Below are positions 55,068 through 64,000 of a DNA stretch of 64,000 nucleotides, piece after piece (the stretch's first letter is position 1; each line of letters begins with the position of its first letter). This DNA comes from Bacteroides mediterraneensis (GTDB taxonomy: Bacteria; Bacteroidota; Bacteroidia; Bacteroidales; Bacteroidaceae): contig NZ_LT635783.1 in the NCBI RefSeq assembly GCF_900128455.1, forward strand, positions 1,762,919 to 1,826,918. The letters run 5' to 3'. The notes beneath the pieces are model-generated. The model worked only from the letters and a program-made list of their open reading frames with translations, ran no database searches and had not been told where the DNA came from. The position numbers and the translations under genes were made by a program.

Positions 55068-56219
55068 TCAGCGGGCCGGAGCCGCCTGGGCAAAGGTCTG
55101 TGCCATGTGGTCGAACGAAGCGTCCCAGTCCTTCCATACCGGTTCACGTCCCACGGCCTTCAGGGCCTTCTCCACTTCCACGGCGGTACGTTCGTCGCTC
55201 ACGTGGAACTGTTCCAGAGCCTGCGGATAGGTGTAGTAACCACCCGGTTCCGTCTTGCTCTCGGCACTCATGGTGGTGACACCCAGCGTAGCCATGTGGT
55301 CGCGGATGTTTGCCGGTTCACGCGTAGAGTAGGAGATGTCCACGTCGTGGTCGAAGATACGCATGGCGAAAGTCACCTGTGCCAGTTCCTTGTCGCTCAT
55401 GATGACGTTGGGCTGGAAACCCTCGTTCTCGGCCGGACGCATGCGCGGGAAGTTCACGCTGTATTTCGTCTTCCAGTAATGTTTCTGCAAGTAGCGCAGG
55501 TGGTAAGCCATCATGGTCACGTCTGTACGCCAGTCCTCCAGTCCGATGAGCACGCCCATGCCGATGGAGTGTACGCCGGCCTGTCCCATGCGGTCGAATC
55601 CGTTGACACGCCATTCGAACTTCGATTTCATGCCGCGCGGATGGTACACGTTGTAGCGGGCCTTGTTATACGTTTCCTGGAAACAGATTACCCCGTTCAG
55701 TCCGTGGTGCACCAGTTCGGCATACTCTTCCGTCTTGAGCGGCATCACCTCAATCTTCAGGTTGGAGAAATACGGTTTGGCCAGGTCGAGTGCTTTGGCC
55801 AGGTAAGGCACACCCGCCTTGGCCGGGTTTTCGCCCGTCACAATCAGCAGGTTCTCAAACGGAGCCAGCTTCTTGATGGCTTTGTACTCGTTTTCGATTT
55901 CCTCCGGCGTGAGGATGGTGCGGGCCATCGGGTTGCTGATGTGGAAGCCGCAGTACACGCACGAGTTGGTACACGAGTTGGTGATATAGAGCGGAATAAA
56001 CATGGAGATGGTACGTCCGAACCGTTCTTCGGTATATTTCTTGCTGAGGCGTGCCATGGGTTCAAGAAACTTTTCGGCAGCCGGCGAGATGAGTGCCATG
56101 AAGTCGTCTACGTCGCACCGTGATTTTCCGAGTGCCCGTATCACGTCGGCCTCGGTTTTGGAGTAGATGGCCTTGGTCGTCTCCTCCCAGCTTATTTTTT
56201 CTAATTCGTCACTAAACAT
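55068..56219 (-). CDS. thiH: ThiH, 2-iminoacetate synthase (radical SAM)
   Basis: The product is 383 residues, the family's usual length. The radical-SAM cluster motif is CTNSCVYCGF (CX3CX2C) at about residue 82. Other ThiH segments are GENPAKAGVPYLAKALDLAK, EVMPLKTEEYAELVHHGLNG and GVHSIGMGVLIGLEDWRTD. It cleaves tyrosine with S-adenosylmethionine to give dehydroglycine for thiazole synthesis with ThiG. The gene follows the four-helix-bundle gene in the operon. Confidence 0.95.
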   Translation of the reverse strand: MFSDELEKISWEETTKAIYSKTEADVIRALGKSRCDVDDFMALISPAAEKFLEPMARLSKKYTEERFGRTISMFIPLYITNSCTNSCVYCGFHISNPMARTILTPEEIENEYKAIKKLAPFENLLIVTGENPAKAGVPYLAKALDLAKPYFSNLKIEVMPLKTEEYAELVHHGLNGVICFQETYNKARYNVYHPRGMKSKFEWRVNGFDRMGQAGVHSIGMGVLIGLEDWRTDVTMMAYHLRYLQKHYWKTKYSVNFPRMRPAENEGFQPNVIMSDKELAQVTFAMRIFDHDVDISYSTREPANIRDHMATLGVTTMSAESKTEPGGYYTYPQALEQFHVSDERTAVEVEKALKAVGREPVWKDWDASFDHMAQTFAQAAPAR

Positions 56220-56294
56220 TTCTACAGTTAATAGTTAAAAATTAAAAGTTAAAATTCAAAGTCTCAAATTAAAAATGGATGTAGGGGGTGAAGG
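56220..56294. repeat. AT-rich linker with AAAGTTAAAA words, left of the four-helix-bundle gene
   Basis: It contains AGTTAATAGTTAAAAATTAA and AAAGTTAAAATTCAAAG. A similar TTTTAACTTTTAACTTTTAC run lies at 56682-56710 and another at 59989-60017. These linkers border the four-helix-bundle gene and the end of thiE. Confidence 0.5.
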
Positions 56295-56675
56295 TCATAT
56301 CTTTTCGGCCTGCTTTTTCTTCTGGTTGTTTTCCTTGCTGGTCTTTATGATGCACACCAGGAGCTTGATGAGTTCCTTGGCATCTTGGTCGATGGATTCA
56401 TACGAGGAAGCATCGATATATTCAGACTTATAGAGCAGCAACAACCAGTAAGCGGTTTCGTTGGCTTCTTTCAGGGCAATGTGCAGTTTATGGACAAAGT
56501 CGTTCGCACTTTCCGCAAACTCGGCTTCACATACCATGGCTCCTATGGCCGTACCGCTTCGCAACAGTTGTTTGGACAGGATATGCTCTGCTTTCTCGTC
56601 GTTCAGGTATTGGTAAGCTTTGACGATGCGTAAGGCGAAATTCAAGGACTTGCCGTAAACTACACTTTGACCCAT
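56295..56675 (-). CDS. Four-helix-bundle protein (S23/IVS-type)
   Basis: The product is 126 residues, all helical (GKSLNFALRIVKAYQYLNDE, EHILSKQLLRSGTAIGAMVC, FVHKLHIALKEANETAYWLL) with a Lys-rich tail. This is the bacterial four-helix-bundle family, often found inside 23S rRNA insertions or placed between unrelated genes in Bacteroidetes. It lies between thiC and thiH without a known link to thiamine and is flanked by similar AT-rich linkers, which suggests insertion into the operon. Confidence 0.85.
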   Translation of the reverse strand: MGQSVVYGKSLNFALRIVKAYQYLNDEKAEHILSKQLLRSGTAIGAMVCEAEFAESANDFVHKLHIALKEANETAYWLLLLYKSEYIDASSYESIDQDAKELIKLLVCIIKTSKENNQKKKQAEKI

Positions 56676-56702
56676 AAGTATCTCATTTTTAACTTTTAAC
56701 TT

Positions 56703-58436
<1,734 letters not shown>

Positions 58437-58459
58437 CTACCGGTTGATAAAATCAGGAT

Positions 58460-59236
58460 TTACTCATTCAAGAAAGAAGTGAGGGGAGAGGAAGCGGAAG
58501 CCACCAGGTTGTCGGCCTGCACGCCCAGTCCGGCTTCGTAGGCACGGCGTCCGGCGATGACGGCCTCCTTGAAGGCGATGGCCATTTCCACCGGGTTTCC
58601 GGCAACGGCGATGGCGGTGTTCACCAGACAGGCGTCGGCACCCATCTCCATGGCTTCAGCGGCATGGCTCGGAGCTCCGATACCGGCATCCACTACCACC
58701 GGCACGTTGCTCTGCTCGATGATGATGCGCAGGAAGTCGCGGGTTTGCAATCCCTTGTTCGTACCGATGGGGGCAGCCAGCGGCATCACCGTAGCGGCTC
58801 CGGCTTCTTCCAGACGCTTGCAGAGGGTCGGGTCGGCCTGGCAGTAGGGCAATACCACGAAACCGAGTTTTACGAGCTCTTCCGTAGCCTTCAGGGTCTC
58901 GGTAGAGTCGGGCAACAGGTAGCGCGGGTCGGGGTGGATTTCCAGTTTCAGCCAGTTGGTGCCGAAGGCTTCGCGGGCCATCTGTGCAGCGAACACGGCT
59001 TCTTCTGCGGTACGCACGCCGGAGGTGTTCGGAAGGAGTTGGATATGCGGGTGGATGATATGTTTCAGCATGTCGTCTTCCTTGTTCTCAAGTTCGATGC
59101 GTTTCATGGCGACGGTCACCATCTGGGTGCCGGAAGCGAGAATGGCTTCTTCCATGACTTGGTTGGAGTTGAATTTTCCTGTTCCCAGGAACAAGCGGGA
59201 GTCGAATTCTTTTCCCGCAATCATTAGTTTCTTCAT
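58460..59236 (-). CDS. thiG: ThiG, thiazole synthase
   Basis: I chose the ATG at 59236 ([20 protein letters not shown]). The product is 258 residues. ThiG segments include [11 protein letters not shown] with the Schiff-base Lys, [38 protein letters not shown] and [20 protein letters not shown]. It joins deoxyxylulose phosphate, dehydroglycine and ThiS thiocarboxylate into the thiazole. Upstream lies a 700-bp repeat-rich gap instead of the tight spacing expected in the operon. Confidence 0.95.
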   Translation of the reverse strand: MKKLMIAGKEFDSRLFLGTGKFNSNQVMEEAILASGTQMVTVAMKRIELENKEDDMLKHIIHPHIQLLPNTSGVRTAEEAVFAAQMAREAFGTNWLKLEIHPDPRYLLPDSTETLKATEELVKLGFVVLPYCQADPTLCKRLEEAGAATVMPLAAPIGTNKGLQTRDFLRIIIEQSNVPVVVDAGIGAPSHAAEAMEMGADACLVNTAIAVAGNPVEMAIAFKEAVIAGRRAYEAGLGVQADNLVASASSPLTSFLNE

Positions 59237-59271
59237 TGTTCTATATATGTTTTTGGTTTGCTTTCCTTTTA

Positions 59272-59301
59272 CTTTTTCTTTTTGGCGGCAAAAAGAAAAA
59301 G
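59272..59301. other. Perfect 12-bp hairpin upstream of thiG
   Basis: CTTTTTCTTTTT / AAAAAGAAAAAG surrounds the loop GGCGGC. It lies 36 bases upstream of the thiG start, in the transcribed leader, where it could affect translation or RNA stability. Confidence 0.6.
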
Positions 59302-59320
59302 GTAACAAAAAGAAAAACCG

Positions 59321-59450
59321 CCGTCTGCAGTTTCAAGGCGGCTGCGAGGCTTCGCCCGGCGGAAGCGCAGGAACTCGCTTCGCTCAAACAGCCTGCGCTT
59401 CTTTTCGCCGTGCTCCGCTTCTCCGCTTTTCGCCTTGAAACTGAGGACGG
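59321..59450. repeat. 130-bp element with 20-bp inverted ends (MITE-like)
   Basis: The left end CCGTCTGCAGTTTCAAGGCG and the right end CGCCTTGAAACTGAGGACGG are inverted copies with about three mismatches. Inside, GCGCAGG and CCTGCGC form a second stem. No coding capacity is evident. Confidence 0.55.
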
Positions 59451-59485
59451 GATTTTTTCGCTGGCTTGCTCTTCGCTCTTCGCCC

Positions 59486-59760
59486 TTTGGGCGAAATCGC
59501 TGTGTGGGGAGGTGGGGCTTTTGCTTTCTTTCTTTCTTTCTTTCTTTCTTGCTCCGCTTTTTGCTTTGGCCTTCCTTTTGGGCGAAATCGCTGTGTGGGG
59601 AGGTGGGGCTTTTGCTTGCGCTTCTGTTTCTTGCTCCGCTTTTTGCTTTGGCCTTCCCTTTGGGCGAAATCGCTGTGTGGGGAGGTGGGGCTTTTGCTTT
59701 CTTTCTTTCTTTCTTGCTCCGCTTTTTGCTTTGGCCTTCCTTTTGGGCGAAATTGCTGGG
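59486..59760. repeat. Tandem repeat with embedded (CTTT)n microsatellite in the thiE-thiG gap
   Basis: A unit starting TTTGGGCGAAATCGCTGTGT begins at 59486, 59577, 59659 and 59742 (periods 91, 82 and 83 bp; the last copy is partial). Unit 1 contains six CTTT copies, unit 3 four, and unit 2 an altered stretch. All frames here give low-complexity Lys/Arg/Ala/Pro sequences and I do not call any as a gene. The flanks 59451-59485 and 59761-59996 hold nothing recognisable. Confidence 0.8.
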
Positions 59761-59996
59761 AGAAGGTTGGGCTTTTTCCTCTCGTTGCGCGAAGAATACT
59801 CGTTCTGCGCTCTACGTTGAGATAAAACCGGTTGGTTGCAGTGCTTTATGCTCCGTGGGGAGGGGGAATGAGCTTGTGGCTTGCGTTCCTTGGCGAGCAT
59901 GAATGGCTTTTCCGCTGTTCTTCTTCAGAGATGAATCCAATGCGTTAAGCGCAACCCATCGGAATCAAAAAATAAAAGTCAGTCGTTTTTTAACTG

Positions 59997-60638
59997 TTAA
60001 CTTTTACCTTTTAACTCCTCGATGATTCTCCTCGTTTCTTCCACCGGATTCTCTGCCCGCAGGATGGTGCCGCTCAGGGCGATGCCGGTGACACCGGTCT
60101 GTAGGATGTCGGGGATGTCGTCCAGGGTGATGCCCCCGATGGCGACGATGGGCAGGTGGATGCCTTCCGCCTTCATTTGCTGTACGATGGAACGGTAGCC
60201 TTCGAGGCCGAGGATGGGGCTGAGCTTCTCTTTGGTGGTGGTAAAGCGGAAGGGGCCGCAACCGATGTAGTCGGCACCGGCTTCATAGTGGGCCCGTACG
60301 TCGTCGAACGTGTTGGCGGTGCCCCCGATGAGGAAGTCCCTGCCCAGGATTTTCCGCGCTTCGGCTATCGGCATGTCGTTCTTGCCCAGGTGCACCCCGT
60401 CGGCCTTCAGCTTGCGCACCAGTTCCACCCGGTCGTCAATGAGGAAGGTGGCCCCGTACGTGCGGCACAGTTTCTGTACCTCCACGGCCACGGCTTCCGT
60501 CTCTTCGTCGGAGGCATGCTTCATGCGCAGCTGTACCCAGCGGCAACCCCCTTCGAGGGCCATGCGGGCCGAGTCAAGATACGAATACGTGTCGGTGAAA
60601 TGCGTGATGAACTGCAGTTTGAAATGATTCATGTCCAT
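59997..60638 (-). CDS. thiE: ThiE, thiamine-phosphate synthase
   Basis: I chose the ATG at 60638, preceded by GGAGGATG nine bases upstream; a GTG at 60653 overlapping thiS is less likely. The product is 213 residues with the TIM-barrel motifs FLIDDRVELVRKLKADGVHL, DADFLIGGTAN-type segment (RDFLIGGTANTFDDVRAHYE), ADYIGCGPFRFTTTKE and IVAIGGITLDDIPDI. It joins the pyrimidine and thiazole phosphates into thiamine phosphate. It begins five bases after the thiS stop. Confidence 0.94.
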   Translation of the reverse strand: MDMNHFKLQFITHFTDTYSYLDSARMALEGGCRWVQLRMKHASDEETEAVAVEVQKLCRTYGATFLIDDRVELVRKLKADGVHLGKNDMPIAEARKILGRDFLIGGTANTFDDVRAHYEAGADYIGCGPFRFTTTKEKLSPILGLEGYRSIVQQMKAEGIHLPIVAIGGITLDDIPDILQTGVTGIALSGTILRAENPVEETRRIIEELKGKS

Positions 60639-60642
60639 GGCC

Positions 60643-60843
60643 TCATCCTCCACAAGCGGCTTTGATGATGACCAGACTGTCGCCCTCCTTCAGGACGGTG
60701 TGTTCCCATTCCGCACGCGGAATCATGCGGTTATGCAGCGCGATGGCCACTCCCTGTGCCGGAAGCTCCAGTTGCTGTGCCAGTGCGGCAATGTGCTGAC
60801 CTTGTGTAAGTTCAGTCTCTTTGTTGTTTACCAGTACTTTCAT
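60643..60843 (-). CDS. thiS: ThiS, sulfur carrier protein
   Basis: The product is 66 residues with a ubiquitin-like fold pattern (MKVLVNNKETELTQGQHIAA, VAIALHNRMIPRAEWEHTVL, DSLVIIKAACGG) and the C-terminal Gly-Gly that ThiF adenylates and that carries sulfur to ThiG. It is the first gene of the operon and follows the TPP riboswitch. Confidence 0.94.
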   Translation of the reverse strand: MKVLVNNKETELTQGQHIAALAQQLELPAQGVAIALHNRMIPRAEWEHTVLKEGDSLVIIKAACGG

Positions 60844-60914
60844 AATCGTTCAGTGTTAGCGTAAACCAAAGAGGCGGGTCCCGAAAGGGAAAAGAAAAAT
60901 GGAGGCCGGAATCA

Positions 60915-60996
60915 ACAATCCCTTCGTCGGTATTAACCGCATCAGGTTCGTAGGGTATAATCTCAGCCCGGACGCATCCTTGGGGCACCCCTTTGT
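60915..60996 (-). ncRNA. TPP riboswitch (THI element)
   Basis: Minus-strand sequence contains AGGGGTGCCCCAAGG, GGCTGAGATTATACCC, GAACCTGATGCGGTTAATAC and CGACGAAGGGA, the conserved blocks of the TPP aptamer in the right order. It lies 72 bases upstream of thiS and should lower expression of the operon when thiamine pyrophosphate is high. A short CCCTTTCGGG hairpin between aptamer and start may belong to the expression platform. Confidence 0.95.
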
Positions 60997-61007
60997 CTAC
61001 TTTCTGG

Positions 61008-61015
61008 CAAAGGTA
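61008..61015 (-). promoter_or_regulatory. -7 box of the thiamine operon
   Basis: TACCTTTG on the minus strand matches TAnnTTTG and lies 12 bases before the TPP aptamer, so the riboswitch is at the extreme 5' end of the transcript. Confidence 0.7.
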
Positions 61016-61074
61016 ACGAAAACTTTGAAACGGCGGACAGCTGCCGTGCCTTTTTTACCTTTTTTTGCAGGCAA

Positions 61075-61752
61075 TCAACGGTGCTCCCTGAACAGCTGCA
61101 CCTTCACGCCGAACGAGAGGCGGAGAATGTCGCGCAGCGAGAGACTCTTGTTGGTCACCTTGCTGATGAGGTATAGCTCGCAGGTGCTCAGCTCGTAGAA
61201 GAGGGAGATGTGGCGCACCAGCTCGTGGCGGGGACTGAATCCGAACCGTTGCCCCACGAAGAGGTAGGGCCGCATCTTGGTACTGAAGTTGTAGTATTTG
61301 TTGGGATAGCGTCCCGGCTCCTTCTTCCAGAACTCCTCGCCCGCAATGGTCGTGAGGTAGAGTCCGCAGTAAAAGGGTTCCGCCATCCAGTGCTCCTTGA
61401 AGCAGATGCTCCAGGGAATGTAGTTCTGCTTTACGGTGAAGGTGAGCCGGAACTTCTCGGCATATTTCGACGGGAGAAAACCCACGAGAAAGTCCGTTTC
61501 CCACTGGCAGCGGCGTCCGTAGTCCCAGCCTACACCCACCGAGTTGAGTCCCATCCCTCCGGCGTACTGCCATTTCAGGTGAGTGGGTTTCAGGCGTTCC
61601 CATCCTTCATAGCGCAGGTGCGTGCGCTGGTCCCACCGCCTTTCCCTGACGTTCGGAGCGACAGAGTCATTCTGTGCCTGCAAGGGCAGGAGCGTCATCG
61701 CGGCCACTCCTCCCACCAGTATCCCTTTAAAAATCGACCACTTCATACGCAT
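61075..61752 (-). CDS. Secreted, barrel-like protein of unknown function
   Basis: I chose the ATG at 61752 (MRMKWSIFKGILVGGVAAMT); an ATG at 61746 is nearly equivalent. The signal ends near LLPLQAQ. The mature part of about 200 residues has many short strands with aromatic residues (LKWQYAGGMGLNSVGVGWDY, FRLTFTVKQNYIPWSICFKE, MRPYLFVGQRFGFSPRHELV, LRLSFGVKVQLF), suggesting an outer-membrane barrel. It overlaps the upstream phosphoesterase gene by 26 bases, so both are coupled. Confidence 0.65.
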   Translation of the reverse strand: MRMKWSIFKGILVGGVAAMTLLPLQAQNDSVAPNVRERRWDQRTHLRYEGWERLKPTHLKWQYAGGMGLNSVGVGWDYGRRCQWETDFLVGFLPSKYAEKFRLTFTVKQNYIPWSICFKEHWMAEPFYCGLYLTTIAGEEFWKKEPGRYPNKYYNFSTKMRPYLFVGQRFGFSPRHELVRHISLFYELSTCELYLISKVTNKSLSLRDILRLSFGVKVQLFREHR

Positions 61753-62572
61753 AGCCGTCGGCATTAAGAGTGAATAACAGGTAGGCACGCTTCTTGGCAC
61801 AGGTACATTCGTAGTACAGGATGCCGTCGTCGAAGAAGTCATCCACACTGAGGTTATGTCCGTGGCCGTAGACACAGAACTGCAAGCCGGGCATCTGCCG
61901 CAGGTAATACTCGAAATACTCCGCCAGGTTGTTGTTGAACTGCTCGGAGAAGGGGCCCGCATGCATGGCCACCACGGTCTTTTCCACCCCCTCGGGCACA
62001 TTGTCGATTTCATCGCGGATATACTGGATGTTGGGTACAGCCGACGAGTTGTCGAACTCCAGGGCGTTGGTGTTCAGGCAGAGAAACCTTACGTTGCCGG
62101 CAGTGAAGGCAAAATCCTCCGAGCCGAAAATCTTGCGGTACACGTCGAGTCCCGTAGCCAGACAGTCGTGGTTGCCCAGCAGACAGACGTAAGGCACGTT
62201 CAGTCCGTTGAGAATGTCGCGCTGCTTCTCGAACTCCAGCTTCAGGCCGAAGTCGGACAAGTCGCCCGTGTGGACCACGAAGTCCAGATCGCCCCGCCGG
62301 TTCAGTGCCTCCACGGCATCCTCCGTCTCGTCGTACCAGCGCTGCGTGTCGCTGATTACGGCAAACCGTATCTCGTCTTTCCCCCAGGTAGCCTCCTCGA
62401 TTTGTTCGATGTGGCGGCGGTTCACGTCCGTCTCCCCGTCAATGTCCAGGTCGTACGGATGATATTCAATCATGTCGCATCCTCCCAGCAGCAAGGCCCA
62501 GAGGCAGCCGTATATCAGCCGGAAGTGCAGGCGGAAACGAGGGGAGAGTGTCGGATAAGTACGCATAAGCAA
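61727..62572 (-). CDS. Metallophosphoesterase lipoprotein (calcineurin-like)
   Basis: The product is 281 residues with a lipoprotein-type signal (LIYGCLWALLLGGC). Metal-binding motifs appear in order: FAVISDTQ (with Gln where His is usual), VHTGDLSD (GDxxD), LLGNHDC (GNHD), VVAMHAGP and VYGHGHNL (GHxH). The Gln in the first motif is a departure from the DxH consensus and may alter metal 1 binding. Substrate is unknown. It overlaps the barrel-like protein gene and probably works in the envelope. Confidence 0.87.
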   Translation of the reverse strand: MLMRTYPTLSPRFRLHFRLIYGCLWALLLGGCDMIEYHPYDLDIDGETDVNRRHIEQIEEATWGKDEIRFAVISDTQRWYDETEDAVEALNRRGDLDFVVHTGDLSDFGLKLEFEKQRDILNGLNVPYVCLLGNHDCLATGLDVYRKIFGSEDFAFTAGNVRFLCLNTNALEFDNSSAVPNIQYIRDEIDNVPEGVEKTVVAMHAGPFSEQFNNNLAEYFEYYLRQMPGLQFCVYGHGHNLSVDDFFDDGILYYECTCAKKRAYLLFTLNADGYAYEVVDF

Positions 62573-62749
62573 TTCATTTTATATGTGCAAAGGTAAGCCA
62601 CAAATGCGGTTTGTCCGTTTTTCAGAAAGTCGGATTTTCTGTCCTGAAAGTCGGTATTTCCCTTGTAAAGAACATTTTGCACACTTATCCGGCAGTTCGG
62701 GGGAGGCTTTTCAGCCCCTCCCTGTGAAGTCTGGCGGGAGCCGTTCCGG

Positions 62750-63199
62750 TTACCACTTCACCGGCTCCTGCAGAATCTGTCCGTCGGTGGCATCCTGCGC
62801 CGTGAACGCGTTCGCCTTGTACTGCACGCAAATCATCACCAGCGGTTCCGTACCATTGTTTCGCACCGAGCGCTTGCCTTCGGGAGCCACGCGCACCACG
62901 CTTCCTTCCGCCACGGGGAATACCTTCCCGTCCACCTGAAATTCACCCTTTCCGCTCACGAAGATATACAGTTCCTCGTGCGTCTGGTGCGTGTGAAGGA
63001 AACCGGTTTCCTTTCCCGGGGCGAACGACTGGAACGAGATTTCCGCGCCCGTGGCCTGCAACGCCTGTCCCATGAACACCTTTCCCTGGATTTCCATCCC
63101 CGGAGCTACCGGCAATACATACTCGCTCAACTCGCTGAATGAACCTGTGGATACGGCGGAAAAATGTGCGCCTGCTGCAATTTGCTGAATCTGTTTCAT
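62750..63199 (-). CDS. Cupin-domain protein
   Basis: The product is 149 residues. The cupin metal-binding motif is FLHTHQTHEELYIFVSGKGE with two His and Glu, and the second part is APEGKRSVRNNG with the final metal-site His replaced by Arg or Ser. The N-terminal 30 residues are unlike a signal peptide. Function could be sugar isomerase-like or dioxygenase-like; no assignment. It is divergent from the flavodoxin gene, separated by a 258-bp region without a clear gene. Confidence 0.82.
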   Translation of the reverse strand: MKQIQQIAAGAHFSAVSTGSFSELSEYVLPVAPGMEIQGKVFMGQALQATGAEISFQSFAPGKETGFLHTHQTHEELYIFVSGKGEFQVDGKVFPVAEGSVVRVAPEGKRSVRNNGTEPLVMICVQYKANAFTAQDATDGQILQEPVKW

Positions 63200-63457
63200 A
63201 GTGTAACTGTTTTAATGATTTCACCGGCAAAGTTGCCATCTTCTTTCCGCTCCTGCAAGAAGGCACCTCCCCGTAAGTAGGTTACCGCGAGGTTACCAAT
63301 GTTCACTACGAGCTGGTTACGTCCGGCAGATTTAGGCTTTTTTTGCAGAGGGTATCCTCCATCGTCTGCCGCCCCGAAAAAATCCCAATTTTTAGGTATT
63401 TCAAATCCGCGCCGGAAGCCGTTTCTTTGCCATGTCAAATCAAACATGTAGCATAAT

Positions 63458-63964
63458 ATGAAGAAAACAGGTATTTTTTATGGCTCCACCACCGGCACCA
63501 CTGAGTCGGTGGCCCGCCTGATAGCAGACAAGCTGGGCATTGCCCCGGCAGACGTACACGAAGTGACCAAGCTCGATACGGCTCTGGCCGAAAGTTACGA
63601 CGCCCTGATTCTGGGCACCTCCACCTGGGGCGAAGGCGAGTTGCAGGACGACTGGTACGACGGATTCAAGGTGCTGCAAGGCGCCCATCTCTCCGGCAAG
63701 ATAGTGGCTCTCTTCGGCTGTGGCGATTCCGAATCTTATTCCGACACCTTCTGCGACGCCATGGGTCTCCTCTATGAAGGCCTGAAAGACAGCGGCTGCA
63801 CCTTCGTGGGTGCCGTGGACGATAGCGATTACACCTATTCCGCCTCCGTGGCCGCAGCCGACGGAAAGTTCGTGGGACTGGCCCTCGACGACGTGAACGA
63901 AAGCGACCGGACCGACGACCGTGTGAGTGCATGGGCCGCACAGCTCCAAGCCGAACTGGCCTAA
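63458..63964 (+). CDS. fldA: Flavodoxin
   Basis: The product is 168 residues, the length of long-chain flavodoxins. The FMN phosphate loop is FYGSTTGTTESVARLIAD. The FMN ring loops are LGTSTWGEGELQDDWYD and ALFGCGDSESYSDTFCDAMG. It is an electron carrier of low potential, used in Bacteroides by pyruvate oxidoreductase and radical-SAM enzymes, which could include ThiC and ThiH encoded nearby. It is monocistronic as far as the window shows. Confidence 0.93.
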   Translation: MKKTGIFYGSTTGTTESVARLIADKLGIAPADVHEVTKLDTALAESYDALILGTSTWGEGELQDDWYDGFKVLQGAHLSGKIVALFGCGDSESYSDTFCDAMGLLYEGLKDSGCTFVGAVDDSDYTYSASVAAADGKFVGLALDDVNESDRTDDRVSAWAAQLQAELA

Positions 63965-64000
63965 GGAAATTTCCCACAATCTCTCTTCTAAATCCGTAAC

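Noticed and set aside
59241..59900. Long minus-strand frame of 219 codons over the thiE-thiG gap
   Set aside because: Its Lys/Arg/Ala/Pro-rich sequence follows directly from the tandem repeat and CTTT tract, and it overlaps the thiG leader. It has no domain-like features.
63196..63447. Minus-strand frame of 83 codons between cupin and flavodoxin genes
   Set aside because: It overlaps the likely promoter region of both divergent genes and has no conserved-looking features.

Overview
The window reads as Bacteroidales DNA, most likely Bacteroides or Phocaeicola. Promoters fit the Bacteroides -7 box TAnnTTTG, secreted proteins carry Bacteroidetes-type lipoprotein signals, and the central 30 kb is a CTnDOT-family integrative conjugative element (ICE). 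The flanking chromosome from about 45.8 kb onward is visibly more GC-rich than the cargo genes.

Layout. (1) 1-10.2 kb: 3' part of an Rhs/FG-GAP polymorphic toxin gene, a probable pentapeptide-like immunity gene, a displaced Rhs core fragment, a C10 (streptopain-like) cysteine peptidase and a lipoprotein. (2) 10.4-13.0 kb: a complete IS21-family element with a 7-bp target duplication, arrays of GGTACC sites at both ends, and an amber codon in istA. (3) 13.1-17.6 kb: rteA-rteB-rteC, the CTnDOT regulatory cascade. (4) 17.7-21.6 kb: mobC-mobB-mobA on the minus strand, with a three-stem palindrome (candidate oriT) just upstream of mobA. (5) 22.3-40.1 kb: transfer operon traA to traQ plus a lysozyme gene. 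It contains two apparently identical 2,400-bp group II introns in opposite orientation. The one in traG is in sense and should splice. The one in traI is antisense and should inactivate traI. (6) 40.3-42.5 kb: PcfJ/PcfK-type genes and two small genes on the minus strand. (7) 42.5-45.8 kb: the right end of the ICE or a junction zone. It holds three copies of a 104-bp hairpin repeat, a small AT-rich cargo (JAMM-like lipoprotein, secreted protein, possible peptide) and a truncated pabB.

(8) 45.8-53.9 kb: chromosome with a small membrane protein, a decayed barrel protein, an outer-membrane receptor, a membrane-anchored winged-helix regulator, an ABC-type ATPase overlapping a gene of unknown function (candidate defence pair) and an internally deleted clostripain. 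(9) 54.1-61.0 kb: a thiamine operon under a TPP riboswitch, reading thiS-thiE-thiG-thiC-(four-helix-bundle gene)-thiH-thiF on the minus strand and interrupted by several repeat-type insertions. (10) 61.1-64.0 kb: a barrel-like protein, a metallophosphoesterase, a cupin and a flavodoxin.

In CTnDOT, RteA/RteB sense and activate rteC, RteC switches on excision genes, and the mob and tra genes carry out transfer. Here no integrase, excisionase, exc or tetQ lies in the window and traI is disrupted, so the element may be unable to transfer by itself. All calls were made by reading the sequence, with no database search.
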